51,618 nt of DNA, taken from assembly GCA_947475765.1 (NCBI GenBank), contig CANJMM010000011.1:1-51618 (forward strand), read 5' to 3'. The notes beneath the pieces are model-generated. The model saw only the letters and a list, made by a program, of their open reading frames with translations, ran no database searches and was not told the DNA's origin. The position numbers were made by a program, and so were the translations under genes. The stretch is from Legionellales bacterium (GTDB taxonomy: Bacteria > Pseudomonadota > Gammaproteobacteria > Berkiellales > Berkiellaceae). The stretch's first letter is position 1. Every line of letters starts with the position of its first letter. This document shows, in pieces, positions 44,330 through 51,618 of this stretch.

Positions 44330-47300
44330 CTCAGTTTGTCCCACTGCATCTTCATACGGAATATTCTATTGTTGACAGCCTTATTACAACAGACGATCTG
44401 TTTTCTAATTTAAAAAAACAGGGTGTTCAAGCTTGTGCCATTACGGATGTGTGCAATGTTTTCGGGGTGGTTAAATTTTACTCTGCGGCCATTAAGCATA
44501 ACATTAAGCCTATTATTGGCGTAGAGATTTTACTTTGCCATTCAGAAGCTAAAATACATTCAAAGTTAGTCTTACTCTGTCAAAATCAAACAGGCTATTT
44601 AAATCTTTTGGCGCTTATTTCTAAAGCGTATCGTGAAGGGGAACGTAAAAATAATACGCCTGTGGTGAATTATGATTGGCTTACCCCCCAGTCTATATTA
44701 GGCCTAATTGCCTTGTCTGCAGCTCAAGAAGGAGATATAGGGCAGGCTTTAATATCAGAAAATAAGGATTTAGCAAAAAAACAGCTTCAATATTGGATGG
44801 ATTTATTTCCTGAAAACAGATTTTATATAGAACTACAACGCACCCACCATCCATTGCAAGAAACGTATAATCATCTGGCTTTAGAGTTGGCGGGGCAGTA
44901 CCATATTCCGGTCGTAGCCACAAATAACACAAGATTTATTTTTAAAGAAGATTTTGAAGCGCATGATGCCAGAGTGTGTATTCATGATAGTTGTTTATTA
45001 AGTGCTAAAGACAGACCCGAAAAATATACAGAAGAGCAATATCTTAAAACACCTGCTGAAATGACAGCGTTATTTTATGATATTCCAGAGGCCATTCAAA
45101 ATACAATTGAGCTGTCTAAACGATGTACCGTTGAGCTCAGTTTGGGTAAAGTCTTTTTTCCTAACTTCCCTGTCCCGGATAATTTTAATACCGATAGCTA
45201 TTTGGGGTATTTAGCCAGTCAGGGGCTAGTTAAACGCTTTGAATATTATTTATCTCAAAAACAAGCATCCCGAAAAGACTATGAGGCCAGATTAGATCTA
45301 GAAGTCAAAGTCATCACAGATATGGGCTTTTCAGGCTATTTTTTAATTGTAGCCGATTTTATTTCCTGGGCAAAAGCCAATAATATTCCGGTTGGCCCAG
45401 GTAGAGGTTCGGGCGCTGGGTCATTGGTGGCCTATGCACTGGGAATCACAGATATTGATCCGCTAGAATATGATTTATTATTTGAGCGCTTTTTAAATCC
45501 AGAGCGTGTCTCTATGCCAGACTTTGATATAGACTTTTGTATGGTCAATCGAGATCGGGTAATTGAATATGTGGCGCAAAAATATGGACGAGAATCCGTT
45601 TCACAAATTTCAACTTTTGGCACTATGGCAGCCAGAGCAGTACTTCGAGATTGTGGTAGAGTATTGGGCCTAGGTTATGGCTTTGTAGATAAGATTGCCA
45701 AATTAATCCCAATGGAAATTGGCATGACGCTTAAAAAAGCGTTAGAGCAAGAGCCGTTATTAGCCGACATGATCTGTGAAGAAGAAGTAGATACCTTAAT
45801 AAAGCTGGCCATAAAACTAGAGGGCTTAACCCGAAATGTGGGCAAGCATGCAGGGGGCGTTGTAATAGCCCCTTCAAAATTAACAGATTTTACTGCTTTA
45901 TATTGTGAAGATGGAAGTAATCAAATTGTCGCACAATACGACAAAGACGATATAGAATCAATAGGCTTAATTAAGTTTGACTTTTTGGGGTTAAAGACTT
46001 TAACTATTATAGATTTGACTTTGCAATATATCAAAACAATGCATCCTGACAATAATCTTGACATAAGCTTAATTCCGCTTAATGATTTTAAAACGTATGC
46101 TTTATTAAAAAAATGCCAAACTACGGCTGTTTTTCAATTAGAATCTCGTGGCATGAAAGATCTAATTGCGCGCTTAAAACCAGATCAGTTTGAAGAAATT
46201 ATTGCCTTAGTGGCCTTGTTTAGACCAGGGCCCTTACAATCAGGCATGGTCGATGATTTTATTAATCGAAAACATGGTCGTGCAGAGGTAGAATATTTTC
46301 ATCCTAAGATAGCGCCTATTCTGAAGCCGACTTATGGGGTTATTTTATATCAAGAGCAGGTCATGCAAATTGCTCAAGATTTAGCAGGTTATACATTAGG
46401 TTCAGCCGACTTATTGCGCCGTGCGATGGGAAAGAAAAAGCCAGAAGAAATGGCACAACAGCGTGAGATTTTCACCAAAGGTGCGGTAGAAAGGGGAGTG
46501 GATCCTGATATGGCTACCCACATATTTGATATCATGGAAAAGTTTTCAGGTTATGGTTTTAATAAATCACACTCGGCAGCCTATGCATTGGTTTCTTATC
46601 AAACAGCTTGGCTAAAAACGCATTTTCCTGCGCCTTTTATGGCAGCAGTATTAACGGCTGATATGAGTCATACTGAAAAAATGGTGATCATGTTAGAAGA
46701 AGCTAAAAAAATGGGACTAGAGGTCTTGTCGCCTAATATATATGAAAGCCAATATGCCTTTAGCTGTATTTCAGACAAGACTATTTTATATGGTTTGGGC
46801 GCCATTAAAGGCATTGGAGAGGGGGCGATTTTAGAAATCATAGAAAAACGTCAAAAATATTTAAAGTTTGATAATTTGTTTGATTTTTGCTCAAAAATAG
46901 ACCCCCATAAAGTCAATCGACGCGTGCTGGAAGCGCTAATTTTTTCAGGCGCTTTTGATTGTTTGAATCAAGATAGATCGGTTATGGCTTATTATTTAGA
47001 TGAAGCCTTAAAGTACAGCCAACAAGAATCTATTCGAAAAATACAAAAACAACAAGATTTATTTGGCACCGAAAGTACAGTGGCGCTTTCACCTAGCCAA
47101 ACGTATAGTGATAAAAACATTCTAAAATGGGAAGAGGCTAAGCGGCTCAAACTCGAAAAACAAACATTAGGCTATTGTTTGTCAGGTCATTTTTATCATG
47201 CATACCAAGCTGAATTAAGCCAATATATCTCATGTAAAAACAATGAAATTTCTACTAAAGTACCTACTGGTCAAGCTTCTAATCAAAACACCAATCAATA

Positions 47301-47838
47301 TCGTCATAAATCGACGACTAAATTAGTAATAGCGGGTATCGTCTCGGGTGTTCGAACCATGCTAACCAAAAAAGGCGATCGCATGGCCTTTGTGACGCTA
47401 GATGACGAAACAGAGAAAACGGAAGTGGTGATTTTTTCCGATTTGTATCAAAAAACCAGAGAATATCTAATAGAAGATAAATTATTAGTTTGTGCCTGTG
47501 AGGTAAAAATAGACAGCCAAAATAACCAACTGAGAATTCGCGCACAAGAAATATATGATTTCGATGAAGCTCGTAATCATTATGCCAAACAACTTGAGTT
47601 ATATATTAATAATACAGAGGGCCAACCTGGCTTTAATTTCCAGGTTAATTTTGACGAGTTTAAAACAATGTTAAATGCTCAAAAAAAGGGTAACGTTTCA
47701 ATTGTGATTTATTATAACAATAATCAAATTAAAACGCAGGTAAGGCTGTCTGCTGATTGGGCCATTTTTCCTTCCGAAGAATTCTTGCAAAAACTGACCG
47801 TCTTGATTGGAAAAGCTAATATCAAATTAGTTTTTTAA
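44326..47838 (+). CDS. dnaE: DNA polymerase III alpha subunit
   Basis: The replicative polymerase subunit. It is 1170 residues, against 1160 in E. coli. The PHP domain at the N-terminus has P-L-H-L-H-T-E-Y-S. The palm contains P-G-R-G-S-G-A-G-S near 356 and catalytic Asp399/Asp401 in M-P-D-F-D-I-D-F. Fingers have F-R-P-G-P-L-Q-S-G-M and Y-Q-E-Q-V-M-Q-I. An OB-fold lies near 1000-1050 (I-A-G-I-V-S-G-V-R...R-M-A-F-V-T-L-D-D). The last 48 codons and 6 bp beyond the stop are duplicated at 49491-49636, on the far side of the ankyrin gene. Confidence 0.97.
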   Translation: MTQFVPLHLHTEYSIVDSLITTDDLFSNLKKQGVQACAITDVCNVFGVVKFYSAAIKHNIKPIIGVEILLCHSEAKIHSKLVLLCQNQTGYLNLLALISKAYREGERKNNTPVVNYDWLTPQSILGLIALSAAQEGDIGQALISENKDLAKKQLQYWMDLFPENRFYIELQRTHHPLQETYNHLALELAGQYHIPVVATNNTRFIFKEDFEAHDARVCIHDSCLLSAKDRPEKYTEEQYLKTPAEMTALFYDIPEAIQNTIELSKRCTVELSLGKVFFPNFPVPDNFNTDSYLGYLASQGLVKRFEYYLSQKQASRKDYEARLDLEVKVITDMGFSGYFLIVADFISWAKANNIPVGPGRGSGAGSLVAYALGITDIDPLEYDLLFERFLNPERVSMPDFDIDFCMVNRDRVIEYVAQKYGRESVSQISTFGTMAARAVLRDCGRVLGLGYGFVDKIAKLIPMEIGMTLKKALEQEPLLADMICEEEVDTLIKLAIKLEGLTRNVGKHAGGVVIAPSKLTDFTALYCEDGSNQIVAQYDKDDIESIGLIKFDFLGLKTLTIIDLTLQYIKTMHPDNNLDISLIPLNDFKTYALLKKCQTTAVFQLESRGMKDLIARLKPDQFEEIIALVALFRPGPLQSGMVDDFINRKHGRAEVEYFHPKIAPILKPTYGVILYQEQVMQIAQDLAGYTLGSADLLRRAMGKKKPEEMAQQREIFTKGAVERGVDPDMATHIFDIMEKFSGYGFNKSHSAAYALVSYQTAWLKTHFPAPFMAAVLTADMSHTEKMVIMLEEAKKMGLEVLSPNIYESQYAFSCISDKTILYGLGAIKGIGEGAILEIIEKRQKYLKFDNLFDFCSKIDPHKVNRRVLEALIFSGAFDCLNQDRSVMAYYLDEALKYSQQESIRKIQKQQDLFGTESTVALSPSQTYSDKNILKWEEAKRLKLEKQTLGYCLSGHFYHAYQAELSQYISCKNNEISTKVPTGQASNQNTNQYRHKSTTKLVIAGIVSGVRTMLTKKGDRMAFVTLDDETEKTEVVIFSDLYQKTREYLIEDKLLVCACEVKIDSQNNQLRIRAQEIYDFDEARNHYAKQLELYINNTEGQPGFNFQVNFDEFKTMLNAQKKGNVSIVIYYNNNQIKTQVRLSADWAIFPSEEFLQKLTVLIGKANIKLVF

Positions 47839-47844
47839 TATTTT
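47699..47844. repeat. Direct repeat, left copy: dnaE 3' end
   Basis: A 146-bp stretch covering the dnaE C-terminal codons, the TAA and the following TATTTT. It aligns without gaps to 49491-49636 (constant offset 1792). By hand count 7 of 146 positions differ. Identity stops sharply 6 bp after the stop codon. Confidence 0.95.
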
Positions 47845-47866
47845 GCTTTAGTATAGAGGTTTCAAG

Positions 47867-49228
47867 ATGGATTCAAGTTTTAATTCAAATCTTAATTTTA
47901 TAGATTCAGTAACCAGACTCCGTCAAAATGAGAAAAACAAGCAACTTTTAAATGCCGCTTCGGCTTTCGATAATATTGATAAAGTTGAAATATGGCTTCA
48001 AGCCGGCGCAGCCATAGAATCTACTGATCACAAAGGCTACACTGCGCTGATATTAGCCGCTCGTTGGGGGCACTCTGCTGTGGTCGCGCATTTACTTTTG
48101 AAGCATGCGAATATAGAAGCGGTCAACCAATATGGCAAAACCGCCCTGATATCATCTGCCCGCTGGGGTCAAACTGCTGTGGTAAAACATTTACTTTCTA
48201 AAGGCGCGAATATAGAAGCTGCCAATCAATATGGCGAAACTGCCCTTATGTTTTCTGCGATGAGTGGTCACACTGCTGTGGTGGAACATTTACTTTTTAA
48301 TAATGCAAATATAGAAGCATCTAATCAAGAGGGCGAAACGGCCCTGCTATTAGCCGCTTGGAAAGGCCACACTGCTGTAGTCGAAAAATTACTTTCAAAA
48401 GGTGCGAATATAGAAGCTGCTGACCAAAACGGTTACACTGCCCTTATATGTGCTGCCATAGCTGGTCATACTGCGGTGATTCGAGCATTACTTTTGAAAG
48501 GGGCTAATAAAGAGTTTGCTAGCCAATTGGGTAATACTTCCTTAATGTTAGCTGCTGAGCGTGGTCAAACTGCTGTGGTAGAACAATTAATAGACGCCGG
48601 CGCAGCTATAGAAGTTACCAATCAATATGGCAAAACCCCACTGATGTTAGCTGCCGAACGTGGTCAAACTGCGGTAGTCGCATATTTACTTTTGAAGAAT
48701 GAGAGTAAAGAAGTGACCAATCGACATAGAGACACAGCGCTGATGTTGGCTGCAAGTGCCAATCGTCAAGATACTGCTTTTCTCATTTTAAGGGCGATGT
48801 CGTCTGAGTCAAGGGCTGCTCTGAAATTTGGGCAAGGCGGTTGTGCGCTTAATCGTTGTCTTAGTCAGCATCCCTCTGGAAAACTTGCTGTTAGGTATGA
48901 GGCAATGGCTTCAGGTTTTGAAAGACAGGTAGGCGAAATATACCAATTTTTCAGTCATTCATCTCGGTCTATGATCCATCCTATTTTAGCCATTATGTTA
49001 GAATATATTCGACCTGCATGGCTATTAAATGTCAACATGTTGAGTGAGGTCAGTCTTGTTTCAAGAACAGCTCAAAGCCAAGAAAGGTTAGTAGAATCAG
49101 AAGCGCTCTTTGCTCAAGCAGCGGTGCCCGTACTTTTTACACCAGATATAAGAAGAGCATGTACGTTGACATTGACTTTGGCAGCTCCAGCTGAAAAAGA
49201 AGTGCCATCAAGCAAAAAAACAAAATAA
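47867..49228 (+). CDS. Ankyrin-repeat protein; candidate Dot/Icm effector
   Basis: A 453-residue protein with about eight consecutive 33-residue ankyrin repeats (about residues 54-310). They have the consensus G-x-T-A-L-x-x-A-A-x-x-G-H-T-A-V-V-x-x-L-L and end A-N-I-E-A-x-N-Q. The repeats are so alike that the DNA shows 99-bp periodicity, suggesting recent expansion. The C-terminal 140 residues are non-repetitive, with one hydrophobic stretch (I-L-A-I-M-L-E-Y-I-R-P-A-W-L-L) and a short Lys-rich end (S-S-K-K-T-K). No signal peptide is visible. Ankyrin proteins are common Dot/Icm substrates, but secretion here is inferred. The gene is bracketed by two dnaE tails. Confidence 0.8.
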   Translation: MDSSFNSNLNFIDSVTRLRQNEKNKQLLNAASAFDNIDKVEIWLQAGAAIESTDHKGYTALILAARWGHSAVVAHLLLKHANIEAVNQYGKTALISSARWGQTAVVKHLLSKGANIEAANQYGETALMFSAMSGHTAVVEHLLFNNANIEASNQEGETALLLAAWKGHTAVVEKLLSKGANIEAADQNGYTALICAAIAGHTAVIRALLLKGANKEFASQLGNTSLMLAAERGQTAVVEQLIDAGAAIEVTNQYGKTPLMLAAERGQTAVVAYLLLKNESKEVTNRHRDTALMLAASANRQDTAFLILRAMSSESRAALKFGQGGCALNRCLSQHPSGKLAVRYEAMASGFERQVGEIYQFFSHSSRSMIHPILAIMLEYIRPAWLLNVNMLSEVSLVSRTAQSQERLVESEALFAQAAVPVLFTPDIRRACTLTLTLAAPAEKEVPSSKKTK

Positions 49229-49462
49229 AAATGAAAAATCAACTTAATCGGAATGTGTCAGGGAAAGTGAGAAAAAGTTCTTACGAACTTAGTACGGATT
49301 ATCCTGCCAAAATATCTTCTTTTTGTCCACTATTATTTTTAATATTCCCCAAATGAATTTGACCTACTTTTGGTGGGTTTATCAAGCAATGATAACCCAT
49401 TTTCAGAGTCAAAATTTAAAACACTGAAATATTGACCAGAGTTTCCAGGTCGATTTGATAAT
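49229..49462. other. Non-coding gap after the ankyrin gene
   Basis: No credible gene is seen. It contains a short hairpin (AGTTC/GAACT near 49277-49290) and an imperfect stem made from TGGGTTTATCA and TGATAACCCA near 49374-49401, which could end the ankyrin transcript. From about 49443 it begins to resemble the dnaE sequence upstream of the 146-bp repeat, but with gaps. Confidence 0.5.
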
Positions 49463-49629
49463 ATGAATTTCGCAAAAAAAGGTGGCGTCTCAATTGTGAT
49501 TTATTATAACAATAATCAAATTAAAACGCAGGTAAGGCTTTCTGCTGACTGGGCCATTTTTCCTTCCGAAGAATTCTTGAAAAAACTAACTATCTTGATT
49601 GGAAAAGCTAATATCAATTTAGTTTTTTA
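49463..49629 (+). pseudogene. dnaE 3'-end fragment (duplicated tail)
   Basis: An open frame of 55 codons starting at ATG 49463. After four residues it reads the DnaE C-terminus from K-K-G to the end (V-S-I-V-I-Y-Y-N-N-N, then A-D-W-A-I-F-P-S-E-E-F and L-V-F). Within the 146-bp core, changes from dnaE are four silent and three replacing (Q to K, V to I, K to N). It lacks the polymerase domains and has no visible ribosome site, so it is a relic. Its position suggests it was left behind, or copied, when the ankyrin gene arrived. Confidence 0.9.
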
Positions 49630-49636
49630 ATATTTT
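49491..49636. repeat. Direct repeat, right copy: dnaE 3' end
   Basis: Partner of 47699-47844: 146 bp, no gaps, seven differences by hand count. Together the copies flank a 1.65-kb segment containing only the ankyrin gene and its downstream gap. Confidence 0.95.
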
Positions 49637-49666
49637 AAAAAATAAATGTGTCTGCCATTTTTCATT

Positions 49667-49719
49667 CCGGCCCCTACTTATCTGCCCAAATTCAAAACGT
49701 AGCGCTCCGTAGGGGCCGG
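49667..49719. repeat. GC-rich 11-bp perfect palindrome pair
   Basis: CCGGCCCCTAC (49667-49677) and GTAGGGGCCGG (49709-49719) enclose a 31-base loop that itself contains AGCGCT. The GC content stands out against the AT-rich surroundings. It looks like a dispersed palindromic element (REP- or MITE-like) or a strong hairpin. It touches the left inverted repeat of the transposase region. Confidence 0.7.
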
Positions 49720-49736
49720 TCTCCGTGCCCATAAGC

Positions 49737-49757
49737 GTCAAGCTTAAATTATAAAAG
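49737..49757. repeat. 21-bp direct repeat, left copy, before transposase gene
   Basis: GTCAAGCTTAAATTATAAAAG. A copy with one difference lies at 51218-51238 in the same orientation. This sequence is also part of the left 36-bp inverted repeat. Confidence 0.85.
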
Positions 49758-49842
49758 GTGAGTTAACATATTGAAAGGTAAGTAAAAAGAGCATAGAGTA
49801 CTCTTAAAAAATTTTCAGTGACGAAAAAGCAAAAGGGACTCT

Positions 49843-51228
49843 ATGCAAGAAAGGATTGTATCAAAAATTGGAAATAATGTCATAAATTTATTAAGTTTGA
49901 CAGCCAAGAAAATAGGTAAGAAAGTTGATTTTATTAAACGTCGGGATAAAGCTAAAATAGCCCCAGATGTTTTTTCTAAAGTGCTGATTTTAGGTTATTT
50001 ATCAGATATTAAAATTAGCCTTCACGGGTTATCCCAATTATTTAAACAAGAGGGAGTGAAGGTTAGCAAGCAAGCTGTACATGAACGATTTAATCCTGCA
50101 GCAGTGGAATTAATGAAGGGCCTATTTAAAGAGTCCTTTGACCAATTAAAAAATGCACAAAGCGTTGTTATTGAACTATTACAGCCGTTTTCAAGTATAA
50201 AGATTTTAGATAGTAGCACTATAGCGCTACCATCACATATGAAAGAATTATATAAGGGCTGTGGTGGTGTTGGCCCAGAAGCCACACTTAAAATTCAAAC
50301 ATTATTGGATTATGGGAATGGGCAAATAGAAGATATCACTATTACTGATGGGCGAAAAAATGATCAGAGCTTTAAAAGGCATTTAGAAAAAATTGAAGAA
50401 GGGGCCCTTTATTTACAAGATTTAGGTTATTTTGACTCAGAATCGCTGAGTAAGCTGCACAAAAATAAAGCGTATTTTATTAGTCGACTTTTCACTCAAA
50501 CAGCACTATATGATATAAATGGGGAACGCCTTGATTTAGCAAAAAAGCTTCAAAAATCCGGGCGGTTCTTCACAATAGATGTGTTTCTAAGTAAACAACA
50601 TAAAGTGCCTGTTCGGCTAATCATTCAACGTTTATCTGAAGCAGCGATGGCTACTAGCATTAGAAAGATAAGGGAAAATGCACGAAGACATGGAAAAACA
50701 CCAACAAAAGCAACCTTAAATTTTTCTGGGTGGTCGATTTGTGTTACGAATATACCCAAAGAAATGTTGAAAGAAGAACAAGTTTATTTATTATATGCTG
50801 TACGTTGGCAAATTGAACTATTTTTCAAATTATGCAAAAAAGAAGCTGGTTTTGCTAAGATCAGAAGTAAAAAGACAGATCGTATTTTATGTGAAATTTA
50901 TGCAAGGCTTATTGGGGTGATGCTGCTGCTTTATATGAGCTGGCCAGTAAGATGGGAGGTAGGAGGTGAGCACGAGCTCTCCTTTCCGAAGGCATATCAA
51001 TGCTTGCGTAAAAGAACTGCAGGATTTTTTAAAGCACTTAGCTCTTTATACCGTTTAAAGTTGTTTTTAAAAGACTTTCTAAGTGATTTACAGGCTTTTG
51101 CAATGAAAGATATTAAACGAAAAAATCCAGCAACTCACCAAAAATTAATGGCGAGTACTGGTCAAAAGGTATTAGGTGTAAAACTAGCCCCCTACCAAAA
51201 ATTGATGTGGGATGTTAGTCAAACTTAA
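49843..51228 (+). CDS. IS4-family DDE transposase
   Basis: A 461-residue transposase that cuts and joins DNA with a DDE/RNase H-like domain. The first catalytic Asp is Asp123 in K-I-L-D-S-S-T, the second is Asp193 in L-Q-D-L-G-Y-F, and the IS4-family YREK signature is exact: Tyr318, Arg321, Glu325, Lys332 in Y-A-V-R-W-Q-I-E-L-F-F-K-L-C-K. The frame is complete, with no frameshift, and may be active. The last codons and stop fall inside a 21-bp repeat that also occurs before the gene, so the original 3' end may have been altered. Confidence 0.9.
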   Translation: MQERIVSKIGNNVINLLSLTAKKIGKKVDFIKRRDKAKIAPDVFSKVLILGYLSDIKISLHGLSQLFKQEGVKVSKQAVHERFNPAAVELMKGLFKESFDQLKNAQSVVIELLQPFSSIKILDSSTIALPSHMKELYKGCGGVGPEATLKIQTLLDYGNGQIEDITITDGRKNDQSFKRHLEKIEEGALYLQDLGYFDSESLSKLHKNKAYFISRLFTQTALYDINGERLDLAKKLQKSGRFFTIDVFLSKQHKVPVRLIIQRLSEAAMATSIRKIRENARRHGKTPTKATLNFSGWSICVTNIPKEMLKEEQVYLLYAVRWQIELFFKLCKKEAGFAKIRSKKTDRILCEIYARLIGVMLLLYMSWPVRWEVGGEHELSFPKAYQCLRKRTAGFFKALSSLYRLKLFLKDFLSDLQAFAMKDIKRKNPATHQKLMASTGQKVLGVKLAPYQKLMWDVSQT

Positions 51229-51238
51229 ATTATAAAAG
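51218..51238. repeat. 21-bp direct repeat, right copy, over transposase stop codon
   Basis: Same as 49737-49757 with one substitution. The TAA of the transposase gene is within it. A third, inverted copy of the CTTAAATTATAA core is in 51387-51422. Confidence 0.85.
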
Positions 51239-51618
51239 TGACAGTTATAGCTTAGTTAAAAACTAGTCACCGAAACTATGAACCTTTACAGTTGCGAACT
51301 AAGGGCTCTTAGCGCTTGCACGGCAATCCAGGTATTAAAAATCCTTTTTTTCCCTCATCCGCCCTGCGGCAAAAACCCCCCACCAATTATAATTTAAGCT
51401 TAACGCCTATTGGCACAAAGACTGACTATTACCTTCAATCTGTAAAAATATTAAGGTCCTGATCCTGGTTTTAATTTTGATGCTGCTGCAGCAATTCCCG
51501 GCCTAAAAAAAGCCACCAAAGACTACGTAGCTAACTCTTTGCGGCGGTAGCTGCAACCTTCAATAGCCCCATGTGCAGTCGGCTGAGCGCTCTGCGCGAA
51601 GCTGACGAAACGTGGGGA
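51229..51618. other. Right-end non-coding stretch with repeat fragments
   Basis: No complete gene is seen. It holds the right 36-bp inverted repeat (51387-51422). A stop-to-stop frame without a start codon, 51455-51550, encodes about 31 residues (D-P-G-F-N-F-D-A-A-A-A-I-P-G-L-K-K...N-S-L-R-R) and could be the tail of a lost gene. At the window edge there is a GC-rich, partly palindromic block (about 51567-51618). Confidence 0.4.

Larger units (their letters stand above)
49719..51422 (+). mobile_element. Putative IS4-family insertion element, ends tentative
   Basis: The intact transposase gene is flanked by 36-bp imperfect inverted repeats: 49719-49754 (GTCTCCGTGCCC...) and 51387-51422 (reverse complement GTCTTTGTGCCA...), 31 of 36 matching by hand. 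No target-site duplication is seen outside them, and the right repeat lies about 160 bp beyond the transposase stop, so the true ends may be elsewhere. Confidence 0.45.

Noticed and set aside
51455-51550. Short frame D-P-G-F-N-F... near the right edge as a gene
   Set aside because: It has no start codon and only about 31 codons; noted only as a possible gene tail.

Overview
The window looks like a chromosome segment of an AT-rich, host-associated gammaproteobacterium of the order Legionellales. The Coxiellaceae/Diplorickettsiaceae side (Coxiella, Rickettsiella and relatives) is the most likely home, but the genus cannot be fixed from sequence alone. The evidence is a Dot/Icm type IVB secretion cluster with the Legionella-like divergent arrangement (icmV-dotA to the left, icmW-icmX to the right). 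It also carries ankyrin-type effector candidates and gammaproteobacterial housekeeping operons in their usual order.

Layout. 1-6003: the end of a DUF498 gene (minus strand), then an RpfE-type gene, recJ, prfB (with the classic programmed +1 frameshift) and lysS. 6007-8704: ygfZ (minus), a small exported protein missed by length cut-offs (minus), sdhE, a shortened ygfX-like gene and rpoE. 8816-15389: lepA-lepB-DUF4845-rnc-era-recO-pdxJ-acpS. The anti-sigma genes rseA/B/C usually found between rpoE and lepA are absent. 15493-17118: two paralogous genes of unknown function. 17131-25632: Dot/Icm block with two tandem dotA genes, icmV, icmW, a small exported protein, icmX and a degenerate BCCT-type membrane protein. 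25629-27722 (minus): a zinc-ribbon protein related to IS1595-type transposase N-termini, a small unknown protein, and a serine-recombinase-fold protein that has lost its catalytic residues. 27814-47838: map (minus), then the large conserved run rpsB-tsf-pyrH-frr-uppS-cdsA-dxr-rseP-(inserted ankyrin/NLS-like gene)-bamA-skp-lpxD-fabZ-lpxA-lpxB-rnhB-dnaE. 47867-51618: accessory end, with an ankyrin-repeat protein flanked by two copies of the dnaE 3' end, an IS4-family transposase, and nested repeats.

How the genes work together. The housekeeping blocks cover translation (prfB, lysS, rpsB, tsf, frr, lepA), RNA processing (rnc, era), DNA replication and repair (recJ, recO, dnaE, rnhB), undecaprenyl, phospholipid and isoprenoid precursors (uppS, cdsA, dxr), lipid A (lpxD, fabZ, lpxA, lpxB) and outer-membrane biogenesis (rseP, bamA, skp). 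The Dot/Icm genes supply part of the apparatus: DotA, IcmV, IcmW and IcmX. The paralogous pair next to dotA and the two ankyrin proteins are plausible secreted substrates, by context only.

Most notable: tandem dotA paralogues; a 146-bp duplicated dnaE tail bracketing the ankyrin gene like integration-site halves; an inactivated recombinase plus transposase-derived zinc ribbon beside the secretion genes; a candidate nuclear-targeted ankyrin protein inserted between rseP and bamA behind an (AAAAG)n tract; and short tandem repeats concentrated at gene boundaries and protein ends. No tRNA, rRNA or CRISPR array was seen.
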